From: Ursus arctos
Taxonomy: Eukaryota; Chordata; Mammalia; Carnivora; Ursidae
Assembly: GCF_023065955.2 (NCBI RefSeq)
Contig: NW_026622764.1
Span: 80,298,333 to 80,362,332, forward strand
Direction: 5' to 3'
Length of the DNA: 64,000 nucleotides
The stretch's first letter is position 1; each line of letters begins with the position of its first letter. Of the stretch, positions 22,605-34,500 are shown piece after piece. The notes below the pieces were generated by a model, which was not told the DNA's origin, ran no database searches, and worked only from the letters and a program-made list of their open reading frames with translations. The position numbers and the translations under genes were made by a program.

Positions 22605-25600
22605 GCTAGCAGGAGTTCAACCCCAACGAACACAGCCCGGAGACCCCTGGGTCAAAAACGGCTTCCGACGAACAATAGGTGCTTGCTGTGGAACACCTAT
22701 CCCAAGTGGGGGTAGCCAGCTCAACAAAATGCCACACACCCAGGTGTAAGAAACAACATTGCCCAGGCATGGTCTAAGCCCCTCACCTCGTCCCTGTGCT
22801 TTGGGGAGCCGGAGGGACAGCCGAGGCACACGGCCCTGAGACCCCTTTGCAAAAAGCCGGCTTCCCACGGAGACAGCTTTCCTGAGGTGCACACCCTATC
22901 CCAAGTGGTTGTGGCAAGGTAAAGCAAATGCCCTCCACTTCTCTGGAAGAAACCACAGTGCCCAGCCATGTTCTAAGCCCTCCCATCCTCCCTGGGCTTC
23001 TGGCAGCAGGAGTGAAAAGAGAGGAGCAGAGCACTGGGACCCGTTTGACAAAAACCGGCTTCCCACGGGAAAGTCTTTCTCCACGTGCAGACATGCTCCC
23101 AGGTTCCTGTGGCAAGGGGAAGGAAATGCCATACACTGACCTGGAAAAGACCACAGGGCCCAGGCACAGTCTGAACCCTTCCCTCAACCCGGCGGTTTTG
23201 CTAGCAGGAGTTCAACCCCAACGAACACAGCCCGGAGACCCCTGGGGCAAAAACGGCTTCCGACGAACAATAGGTGCTTGCTGTGGAACACCTATCCCAA
23301 GTGGGGGTAGCCAGCTCAACAAAATGCCACACACCCAGGTGTAAGAAACAACATTGCCCAGGCATGGTCTAAGCCCCTCACCTCGTCCCTGTGCTTTGGG
23401 GAGCCGGAGGGACAGCCGAGGCACACGGCCCTGAGACCCCTTTGCAAAAAGCCGGCTTCCCACGGAAACAGTTTTCCTGAGGTGCACACCCTATCCCAAG
23501 TGGTTGTGGCAAGGTAAAGCAAATGCCCTCCACTTCTCTGGAAGAAACCACAGTGCCCAGCCATGTTCTAAGCCCTCCCATCCTCCCTGGGCTTCTGGCA
23601 GCAGGAGTGAAAAGAGAGGAGCAGAGCACTGGGACCCGTTTGACAAAACCCGGCTTCCCACGGGAAAGTCTTTCTCCACGTGCAGACATGCTCCCAGGTG
23701 CCTGTGGCAAGGGGAAGGAAATGCCATACACTGACCTGGAAGAGACCACAGGGCCCAGGCACAGTGTGAACCCTTCCCTCAACCCGGCGGTTTTGCTAGC
23801 AGGAGTTCAACCCCAACGAACAGAGCCCGGAGACCCCTGGGGCAAAAACGGCTTCCGACGAACAATAGGCGCTTGCTGTGGAACACCTATCCCAAGTGGG
23901 GGTAGCCAGCTCAACAAAATGCCACACACCCAGGTGTAAGAAACAACATTGCCCAGGCATGGTCTAAGCCCCTCACCTCGTCCCTGTGCTTTGGGGAGCC
24001 GGAGGGACAGCCGAGGCACACGGCCCTGAGACCCCTTTGCAAAAAGCCGGCTTCCCACGGAGACAGTTTTCCTGAGGTGCACACCCTATCCCAAGTGGTT
24101 GTGGCAAAGTAAAGCAAATGCCCTCCACTTCTCTGGAAGAAACCACAGTGCCCAGCCATGTTCTAAGCCCTCCCATCCTCCCTGGGCTTCTGACAGCAGG
24201 AGTGAAAAGAGAGGAGCAGAGCACTGGGACCCGTTTGACAAAACCCGGCTTCCCACGGGAAAGTCTTTCTCCACGTGCAGACATGCTCCCAGGTGCCTGG
24301 GGCAAGGGGAAGGAAATGCCATACACTGACCTGGAAGAGACCACAGGGCCCAGGCACAGTCTGAACCCTTCCCTCAACCCGGCGGTTTTGCTAGCAGGAG
24401 TTCAACCCCAACGAACACAGCCCGGAGACCCCTGGGGCAAAAACGGCTTCCGACGAACAATAGGTGCTTGCTGTGGAACACCTATCCCAAGTGGGGGTAG
24501 CCAGCTCAACAAAATGCCACACACCCAGGTGTAAGAAACAACATTGCCCAGGCATGGTCTAAGCCCCTCACCTCGTCCCTGTGCTTTGGGGAGCCGGAGG
24601 GACAGCCGAGGCACACGGCCCTTAGACCCCTTTGCAAAAAGCCGGCTTCCCACGGAAACAGTTTTCCTGAGGTGCACACCCTATCCCAAGTGGTTGTGGC
24701 AAGGTAAAGCAAATGCCCTCCACTTCTCTGGAAGAAACCACAGTGCCCAGCCATGTTCTAAGCCCTCCCATCGTCCCTGGGCTTCTGGCAGCAGGAGTGA
24801 AAAGAGAGGAGCAGAGCACTGGGCCCCGTTTGACAAAACCCGGCTTCCGACGGGAAAGTCTTTCTCCACGTGCAGACATGCTCCCAGGTGCCTGGGGCAA
24901 GGGGAAGGAAATGCCATACACTGACCTGGAAGAGACCACAGGGCCCAGGCACAGTCTGAACCCTTCCCTCAACCCGGCGGTTTTGCTAGCAGGAGTTCAA
25001 CCCCAACGAACACAGCCCGGAGACCCCTGGGGCAAAAACGGCTTCCGACGAACAATAGGTGCTTGCTGTGGAACACCTATCCCAAGTGGGGGTAGCCAGC
25101 TCAACAAAATGCCACACACCCAGGTGTAAGAAACAACATTGCCCAGGCATGGTCTAAGCCCCTCACCTCGTCCCTGTGCTTTGGGGAGCCGGAGGGACAG
25201 CCGAGGCACACGGCCCTGAGACCCCTTTGCAAAAAGCCGGCTTCCCACGGAGACAGTTTTCCTGAGGTGCACACCCTATCCCAAGTGGTTGTGGCAAGGT
25301 AAAGCAAATGCCCTCCACTTCTCTGGAAGAAACCACAGTGCCCAGCCATGTTCTAAGCCCTCCCATCCTCCCTGGGCTTCTGGCAGCAGGAGTGAAAAGA
25401 TAGGAGCAGAGCACGGGGACCCGTTTGACAAAACCCGGCTTCCCACGGGAAAGTCTTTCTCCACGTGCAGACATGCTCCCAGGTGCCTGGGGCAAGGGGA
25501 AGGAAATGCCATACACTGACCTGGAAGAGACCACAGGGCCCAGGCACAGTCTGAACCCTTCCCTCAACCCGGCGGTTTTGCTAGCAGGAGTTCAACCCCA

Positions 25601-27363
25601 ACGAACAGAGCCCGGAGACCCCTGGGGCAAAAACGGCTTCCGACGAACAATAGGTGCTTGCTGTGGAACACCTATCCCAAGTGGGGGTAGCCAGCTCAAC
25701 AAAATGCCACACACCCAGGTGTAAGAAACAACATTGCCCAGGCATGGTCTAAGCCCCTCACCTCGTCCCTGTGCTTTGGGGAGCCGGAGGGACAGCCGAG
25801 GCACACGGCCCTGAGACCCCTTTGAAAAAGCCGGCTTCCCACGGAGACAGTTTTCCTGAGGTGCACACCCTATCCCAAGTGGTTGTGGCAAAGTAAAGCA
25901 AATGCCCTCCACTTCTCTGGAAGAAACCACAGTGCCCAGCCATGTTCTAAGCCCTCCCATCCTCCCTGGGCTTCTGACAGCAGGAGTGAAAAGAGAGGAG
26001 CAGAGCACTGGGACCCGTTTGACAAAACCCGGCTTCCCACGGGAAAGTCTTTCTCCACGTGCAGACATGCTCCCAGGTGCCTGTGGCAAGGGGAAGGAAA
26101 TGCCATACACTGACCTGGAAGAGACCACAGGGCCCAGGCACAGTCTGAACCCTTCCCTCAACCCGGCGGTTTTGCTAGCAGGAGTTCAACCCCAACGAAC
26201 ACAGCCCGGAGACCCCTGGGGCAAAAACGGCTTCCGACGAACAATAGGTGCTTGCTGTGGAACACCTATCCCAAGTGGGGGTAGCCAGCTCAACAAAATG
26301 CCACACACCCAGGTGTAAGAAACAACATTGCCCAGGCATGGTCTAAGCCCCTCACCTCGTCCCTGTGCTTTGGGGAGCCGGAGGGACAGCCGAGGCACAC
26401 GGCCCTGAGACCCCTTTGCAAAAAGCCGGCTTCCCACGGAAACAGTTTCCCTGAGGTGCACACCCTATCCCAAGTGGTTGTGGCAAGGTAAAGCAAATGC
26501 CCTCCACTTCTCTGGAAGAAACCACAGTGCCCAGCCATGTTCTAAGCCCTCCCATCCTCCCTGGGCTTCTGGCAGCAGGAGTGAAAAGAGAGGAGCAGAG
26601 CACTGGGACCCGTTTGACAAAACCCGGCTTCCCACGGGAAAGTCTTTCTCCACGTGCAGACATGCTCCCAGGTGCCTGTGGCAAGGGGAAGGAAATGCCA
26701 TACACTGACCTGGAAGAGACCACAGGGCCCAGGCACAGTGTGAACCCTTCCCTCAACCCGGCGGTTTTGCTAGCAGGAGTTCAACCCCAACGAACAGAGC
26801 CCGGAGACCCCTGGGGCAAAAACGGCTTCCGACGAACAATAGGTGCTTGCTGTGGAACACCTATCCCAAGTGGGGGTAGCCAGCTCAACAAAATGCCACA
26901 CACCCAGGTGTAAGAAACAACATTGCCCAGGCATGGTCTAAGCCCCTCACCTCGTCCCTGTGCTTTGGGGAGCCGGAGGGACAGCCGAGGCACACGGCCC
27001 TGAGACCCCTTTGCAAAAAGCCGGCTTCCCACGGAAACAGTTTTCCTGAGGTGCACACCCTATCCCAAGTGGTTGTGGCAAGGTAAAGCAAATGCCCTCC
27101 ACTTCTCTGGAAGAAACCACAGTGCCCAGCCATGTTCTAAGCCCTCCCATCCTCCCTGGGCTTCTGGCAGCAGGAGTGAAAAGAGAGGAGCAGAGCACTG
27201 GGCCCCGTTTGACAAAACCCGGCTTCCGACGGGAAAGTCTTTCTCCACGTGCAGACATGCTCCCAGGTGCCTGGGGCAAGGGGAAGGAAATGCCATACAC
27301 TGACCTGGAAGAGACCACAGGGCCCAGGCACAGTCTGAACCCTTCCCTCAACCCGGCGGTTTT
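22605..27363. repeat. Units 39-46, left/right subfamily transition (starts 22605, 23200, 23795, 24390, 24985, 25580, 26174, 26769)
   Basis: Right-subfamily variants appear here for the first time: GAACAGAGCCC and CAAAGTAAAG in unit 23795, CCATCGTCCC, GGGCCCCG and TTCCGACGGG in unit 24390. GGCCCAC and GGGAGTAG are gone. Unit 24985 has AAGATAGGAGC, which returns only in units 55903, 60063 and 62442. Units 24985-26174 resemble 62442-63631. Unit 25580 is the only one in this stretch without the optional C. Confidence 0.88.
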
Positions 27364-27415
27364 GCTAGCAGGAGTTCAACCCCAACGAACATAGCCCGGA
27401 GACCCTGGGGCAAAA

Positions 27416-27430
27416 ACCGTTTCCGACGAA
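27416..27430 (-). other. Strongest CENP-B-box-like site, variant unit at 27364
   Basis: The minus strand reads TTCGTCGGAAACGGT. It matches 13 of 15 core positions of the CENP-B box and 8 of the 9 essential bases; only the last G of CGGG is T. It arises in a monomer A variant that has ACCGTTTCCGACGAA where other units have ACGGCTTCCGACGAA. The unit is also one base short (GAGACCCTGGGG for GAGACCCCTGGGG). The same variant recurs at 29792-29806. Confidence 0.5.
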
Positions 27431-29791
27431 AAATAGGTGCTTGCTGTGGAACACCTATCCCAAGTGGGGATAGCCAGCTCAACAAAATGCCACACACCCA
27501 GGTGTAAGAAACAACATTGCCCAGGCATGGTCTAAGCCCCTCACCTCGTCCCTGTGCTTTGGGGAGCCGGAGGGACAGCCGAGGCACACGGCCCTGAGAC
27601 CCCTTTGAAAAAGCCGGCTTCCCACGGAGACAGTTTTCCTGAGGTGCACACCCTATCCCAAGTGGTTGTGGCAAGGTAAAGCAAATGCCCTCCACTTCTC
27701 TGGAAGAAACCACAGTGCCCAGCCATGTTCTAAGCCCTCCCATCGTCCCTGGGCTTCTGGCAGCAGGAGTGAAAAGAGAGGAGCAGAGCACGGGGACCCG
27801 TTTGACAAAACCCGGCTTCCCACGGGAAAGTCTTTCTCCACGTGCAGACATGCTCCCAGGTGCCTGGGGCAAGGGGAAGGAAATGCCATACACTGACCTG
27901 GAAGAGACCACAGGGCCCAGGCACAGTGTGAACCCTTCCCTCAACCCGGCGGTTTTGCTAGCAAGAGTTCAACCCCAACGAACAGAGTCCGGAGACCCCT
28001 GGGGCAAAAACGGCTTCCGACGAACAATAGGTGCTTGCTGTGGAACACCTATCCCAAGTGGGGGTAGCCAGCTCAACAAAATGCCACACACCCAGGTGTA
28101 AGAAACAACATTGCCCAGGCATGGTCTAAGCCCCTCAACTCGTCCCTGTGCTTTGGGGAGCCGGAGGGACAGCCGAGGCACACGGCCCTGAGACCCCTTT
28201 GCAAAAAGCCGGCTTCCCACGGAGACAGTTTTCCTGAGGTGCACACCCTATCCCAAGTGGTTGTGGCAAGGTAAAGCAAATGCCCTCCACTTCTCTGGAA
28301 GAAACCACAGTGCCCAGCCATGTTCTAAGCCCTCCCATCCTCCCTGGGCTTCTGGCAGCAGGAGTGAAAAGAGAGGAGCAGAGCACGGGGACCCGTTTGA
28401 CAAAACCCGGCTTCCCACGGGAAAGTCTTTCTCCACGTGCAGACATGCTCCCAGGTGCCTGGGGCAAGGGGAAGGAAATGCCATACACTGACCTGGAAGA
28501 GACCACAGGGCCCAGGCACAGTCTGAACCCTTCCCTCAACCCGGGGGGTTTCCTAGCAGGAGTTCAACCCCAACGAACACAGCCCGGAGACCCCTGGGGC
28601 AAAAACGGCTTCCGACGAACAATAGGTGCTTACTGTGGAACACCTATCCCTAGTGGGGGTAGCCAGCTCAACAAAATGCCACACACCCAGGTGTAAGAAA
28701 CAACATTGCCCAGGCATGGTCTAAGCCCCTCACCTCGTCCCTGTGCTTTGGGGAGCCGGAGGGACAGCCGAGGCACAGGGCCCTGAGACCCCTTTGAAAA
28801 AGCCGGCTTCCCACGGAGACAGTTTTCCTGAGGTGCAGACCCTATCCCAAGTGGTTGTGGCAAGGTAAAGCAAATGCCCTCCACTTCTCTGGAAGAAACC
28901 ACAGTGCCCAGCCATGTTCTAAGCCCTCCCATCCTCCCTGGGCTTCTGGCAGCAGGAGTGAAAAGAGAGGAGCAGAGCACTGGGACCCGTTTGACAAAAA
29001 CCGGCTTCCCACGGGAAAGTCTTTCTCCACGTGCAGACATGCTCCCAGGTGCCTGTGGCAAGGGGAAGGAAATGCCATACACTGACCTGGAAGAGACCAC
29101 AGGGCCCAGGCACAGTCTGAACCCTTCCCTCAACCCGGCGGGCTTGCTAGCAGGAGTTCAACCCCAACGAACACAGCCCGGAGACCCCTGGGGCAAAAAC
29201 AGCCTCCGACGAACAATAGGTGCTTGCTGAGGAACACCTATCCCAAGTGGGGGTAGCCAGCTCAACAAAATGCCACACACCCAGGTGTAAGAAACAACAT
29301 TGCCCAGGCATGGTCTAAGCCCCTCACCTCGTCCCTGTGCTTTGGGGAGCCGGAGGGACAGCCGAGGCACACGGCCCTGAGACCCCTTTGAAAAAGCCGG
29401 CTTCCCACGGAAACAGTTTTCCTGAGGTGCACACCCTATCCCAAGTGGTTGTGGCAAGGTAAAGCAAATGCCCTCCACTTCTCTGGAAGAAACCACAGTG
29501 CCCAGCCATGTTCTAAGCCCTCCCATCCTCCCTGGGCTTCTGGCAGCAGGAGTGAAAAGAGAGGAGCAGAGCACGGGGACCCGTTTGACAAAAACCGGCT
29601 TCCCACGGGAAAGTCTTTCTCCACGTGCAGACATGCTCCCAGGTGCCTGGGGCAAGGGGAAGGAAATGCCATACACTGACCTGGAAGAGACCACAGGGCC
29701 CAGGCACAGTCTGAACCCTTCCCTCAAACCGGCGGTTTTGCTAGCAGGAGTTCAACCCCAACGAACATAGCCCGGAGACCCTGGGGCAAAA

Positions 29792-29806
29792 ACCGTTTCC
29801 GACGAA
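29792..29806 (-). other. Second copy of the strong CENP-B-box-like site, unit at 29740
   Basis: This is the same variant as at 27416-27430, with 8 of 9 essential bases. It lies in the equivalent unit of the block duplicated 2376 bp downstream, so the two are one mutational event copied by duplication, not independent changes. No other unit in the window carries it as far as I can see. Confidence 0.5.
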
Positions 29807-31521
29807 AAATAGGTGCTTGCTGTGGAACACCTATCCCAAGTGGGGATAGCCAGCTCAACAAAATGCCACACACCCAGGTGTAAGAAACAACATTGCCCAG
29901 GCATGGTCTAAGCCCCTCACCTCGTCCCTGTGCTTTGGGGAGCCGGAGGGACAGCCGAGGCACACGGCCCTGAGACCCCTTTGAAAAAGCCGGCTTCCCA
30001 CGGAGACAGTTTTCCTGAGGTGCACACCCTATCCCAAGTGGTTGTGGCAAGGTAAAGCAAATGCCCTCCACTTCTCTGGAAGAAACCACAGTGCCCAGCC
30101 ATGTTCTAAGCCCTCCCATCGTCCCTGGGCTTCTGGCAGCAGGAGTGAAAAGAGAGGAGCAGAGCACTGGGACCCGTTTGACAAAACCCGGCTTCCCACG
30201 GGAAAGTCTTTCTCCACGTGCAGACATGCTCCCAGGTGCCTGGGGCAAGGGGAAGGAAATGCCATACACTGACCTGGAAGAGACCACAGGGCCCAGGCAC
30301 AGTCTGAACCCTTCCCTCAACCCGGCGGTTTTGCTAGCAGGAGTTCAACCCCAACGAACAGAGTCCGGAGACCCCTGGGGCAAAAACGGCTTCCGACGAA
30401 CAATAGGTGCTTGCTGTGGAACACCTATCCCAAGTGGGGGTAGCCAGCTCAACAAAATGCCACACACCCAGGTGTAAGAAACAACATTGCCCAGGCATGG
30501 TCTAAGCCCCTCAACTCGTCCCTGTGCTTTGGGGAGCCGGAGGGACAGCCGAGGCACACGGCCCTGAGACCCCTTTGCAAAAAGCCAGCTTCCCACGGAG
30601 ACAGTTTTCCTGAGGTGCACACCCTATCCCAAGTGGTTGTGGCAAGGTAAAGCAAATGCCCTCCACTTCTCTGGAAGAAACCACAGTGCCCAGCCATGTT
30701 CTAAGCCCTCCCATCCTCCCTGGGCTTCTGGCAGCAGGAGTGAAAAGAGAGGAGCAGAGCACGGGGACCCGTTTGACAAAACCCGGCTTCCCACGGGAAA
30801 GTCTTTCTCCACGTGCAGACATGCTCCCAGGTGCCTGGGGCAAGGGGAAGGAAATGCCATACACTGACCTGGAAGAGACCACAGGGCCCAGGCACAGTCT
30901 GAACCCTTCCCTCAACCCGGGGGGTTTCCTAGCAGGAGTTCAACCCCAACGAACACAGCCCGGAGACCCCTGGGGCAAAAACGGCTTCCGACGAACAATA
31001 GGTGCTTACTGTGGAACACCTATCCCTAGTGGGGGTAGCCAGCTCAACAAAATGCCACACACCCAGGTGTAAGAAACAACATTGCCCAGGCATGGTCTAA
31101 GCCCCTCACCTCGTCCCTGTGCTTTGGGGAGCCGGAGGGACAGCCGAGGCACAGGGCCCTGAGACCCCTTTGAAAAAGCCGGCTTCCCACGGAGACAGTT
31201 TTCCTGAGGTGCAGACCCTATCCCAAGTGGTTGTGGCAAGGTAAAGCAAATGCCCTCCACTTCTCTGGAAGAAACCACAGTGCCCAGCCATGTTCTAAGC
31301 CCTCCCATCCTCCCTGGGCTTCTGGCAGCAGGAGTGAAAAGAGAGGAGCAGAGCACTGGGACCCGTTTGACAAAACCCGGCTTCCCACGGGAAAGTCTTT
31401 CTCCACGTGCAGACATGCTCCCAGGTGCCTGTGGCAAGGGGAAGGAAATGCCATACACTGACCTGGAAGAGACCACAGGGCCCAGGCACAGTGTGAACCC
31501 TTCCCTCAACCCGGCGGTTTT

Positions 31522-34500
31522 GCTAGCAGGAGTTCAACCCCAACGAACAGAGCCCGGAGACCCCTGGGTCAAAAACGGCTTCCGACGAACAATAGGTGCT
31601 TGCTGTGGAACACCTATCCCAAGTGGGGGTAGCCAGCTCAACAAAATGCCACACACCCAGGTGTAAGAAACAACATTGCCCAGGCATGGTCTAAGCCCCT
31701 CACCTCGTCCCTGTGCTTTGGGGAGCCGGAGGGACAGCCGAGGCACACGGCCCTGAGACCCCTTTGCAAAAAGCCGGCTTCCCACGGAGACAGTTTTCCT
31801 GAGGTGCACACCCTATCCCAAGTGGTTGTGGCAAGGTAAAGCAAATGCCCTCCACTTCTCTGGAAGAAACCACAGTGCCCAGCCATGTTCTAAGCCCTCC
31901 CATCGTCCCTGGGCTTCTGGCAGCAGGAGTGAAAAGAGAGGAGCAGAGCACTGGGCCCCGTTTGACAAAACCCGGCTTCCGACGGGAAAGTCTTTCTCCA
32001 CGTGCAGACATGCTCCCAGGTGCCTGGGGCAAGGGGAAGGAAATGCCATACACTGACCTGGAAGAGACCACAGGGCCCAGGCACAGTCTGAACCCTTCCC
32101 TCAACCCGGCGGTTTTGCTAGCAGGAGTTCAACCCCAACGAACACAGCCCGGAGACCCCTGGGTCAAAAACGGCTTCCGACGAACAATAGGTGCTTGCTG
32201 TGGAACACCTATCCCAAGTGGGGGTAGCCAGCTCAACAAAATGCCACACACCCAGGTGTAAGAAACAACATTGCCCAGGCATGGTCTAAGCCCCTCACCT
32301 CGTCCCTGTGCTTTGGGGAGCCGGAGGGACAGCCGAGGCACACGGCCCTGAGACCCCTTTGCAAAAAGCCGGCTTCCCACGGAGACAGTTTTCCTGAGGT
32401 GCACACCCTATCCCAAGTGGTTGTGGCAAGGTAAAGCAAATGCCCTCCACTTCTCTGGAAGAAACCACAGTGCCCAGCCATGTTCTAAGCCCTCCCATCC
32501 TCCCTGGGCTTCTGGCAGCAGGAGTGAAAAGAGAGGAGCAGAGCACGGGGACCCGTTTGACAAAACCCGGCTTCCCACGGGAAAGTCTTTCTCCACGTGC
32601 AGACATGCTCCCAGGTGCCTGGGGCAAGGGGAAGGAAATGCCATACACTGACCTGGAAGAGACCACAGGGCCCAGGCACAGTCTGAACCCTTCCCTCAAC
32701 CCGGGGGGTTTCCTAGCAGGAGTTCAACCCCAACGAACACAGCCCGGAGACCCCTGGGGCAAAAACGGCTTCCGACGAACAATAGGTGCTTACTGTGGAA
32801 CACCTATCCCTAGTGGGGGTAGCCAGCTCAACAAAATGCCACACACCCAGGTGTAAGAAACAACATTGCCCAGGCATGGTCTAAGCCCCTCACCTCGTCC
32901 CTGTGCTTTGGGGAGCCGGAGGGACAGCCGAGGCACACGGCCCTGAGACCCCTTTGAAAAAGCCGGCTTCCCACGGAGACAGTTTTCCTGAGGTGCAGAC
33001 CCTATCCCAAGTGGTTGTGGCAAGGTAAAGCAAATGCCCTCCACTTCTCTGGAAGAAACCACAGTGCCCAGCCATGTTCTAAGCCCTCCCATCCTCCCTG
33101 GGCTTCTGGCAGCAGGAGTGAAAAGAGAGGAGCAGAGCACTGGGACCCGTTTGACAAAAACCGGCTTCCCACGGGAAAGTCTTTCTCCACGTGCAGACAT
33201 GCTCCCAGGTGCCTGTGGCAAGGGGAAGGAAATGCCATACACTGACCTGGAAGAGACCACAGGGCCCAGGCACAGTCTGAACCCTTCCCTCAACCCGGCC
33301 GTTTTGCTAGCAGGAGTTCAACCCCAACGAACACAGCCCGGAGACCCCTGGGGCAAAAACGGCTTCCGACGAACAATAGGTGCTTGCTGTGGAACACCTA
33401 TCCCAAGTGGGGGTAGCCAGCTCAACAAAATGCCACACACCCAGGTGTAAGAAACAACATTGCCCAGGCATGGTCTAAGCCCCTCACCTCGTCCCTGTGC
33501 TTTGGGGAGCCGGAGGGACAGCCGAGGCACACGGCCCTGAGACCCCTTTGCAAAAAGCCGGCTTCCCACGGAGACAGTTTTCCTGAGGTGCACACCCTAT
33601 CCCAAGTGGTTGTGGCAAGGTAAAGCAAATGCCCTCCACTTCTCTGGAAGAAACCACAGTGCCCAGCCATGTTCTAAGCCCTCCCATCGTCCCTGGGCTT
33701 CTGGCAGCAGGAGTGAAAAGAGAGGAGCAGAGCACTGGGCCCCGTTTGACAAAACCCGGCTTCCGACGGGAAAGTCTTTCTCCACGTGCAGACATGCTCC
33801 CAGGTGCCTGGGGCAAGGGGAAGGAAATGCCATACACTGACCTGGAAGAGACCACAGGGCCCAGGCACAGTCTGAACCCTTCCCTCAACCCGGCGGTTTT
33901 GCTAGCAGGAGTTCAACCCCAACGAACACAGCCCGGAGACCCCTGGGTCAAAAACGGCTTCCGACGAACAATAGGTGCTTGCTGTGGAACACCTATCCCA
34001 AGTGGGGGTAGCCAGCTCAACAAAATGCCACACACCCAGGTGTAAGAAACAACATTGCCCAGGCATGGTCTAAGCCCCTCACCTCGTCCCTGTGCTTTGG
34101 GGAGCCGGAGGGACAGCCGAGGCACACGGCCCTGAGACCCCTTTGAAAAACCCGGCTTCCCACGGAGACAGTTTTCCTGAGGTGCACACCCTATCCCAAG
34201 TGGTTGTGTCAAAGTAAAGCAAATGCCCTCCACTTCTCTGGAAGAAACCACAGTGCCCAGCCATGTTCTAAGCCCTCCCATCCTCCCTGGGCTTCTGGCA
34301 GCAGGAGTGAAAAGAGAGGAGCAGAGCACGGGGACCCGTTTGACAAAACTCGGCTTCCCACGGGAAAGTCTTTCTCCACGTGCAGACATGCTCCCAGGTG
34401 CCTGGGGCAAGGGGAAGGAAATGCCATACACTGACCTGGAAGAGACCTCAGGGCCCAGGCACAGTCTGAACCCTTCCCTCAACCCGGCGGTTTTGCTAGC

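Larger units (their letters stand above)
27364..31521. repeat. Units 47-53, block copied 2376 bp apart (starts 27364, 27957, 28552, 29146, 29740, 30333, 30928)
   Basis: Units 27364, 27957 and 28552 pair with 29740, 30333 and 30928. The first of each set is only 593 bp, with GAGACCCTGGGG, ACCGTTTCCGACGAA, GAACATAGCC and GGGGATAG. The second has CAGAGTCCGG. The third begins CCTAGC after a G-run, so it has no NheI-type site, and has GCTTACTG and CCCTAGTGG. Unit 29146, between the sets, has private AACAGCCTCCG and a TGCTGAGG change. Confidence 0.9.
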
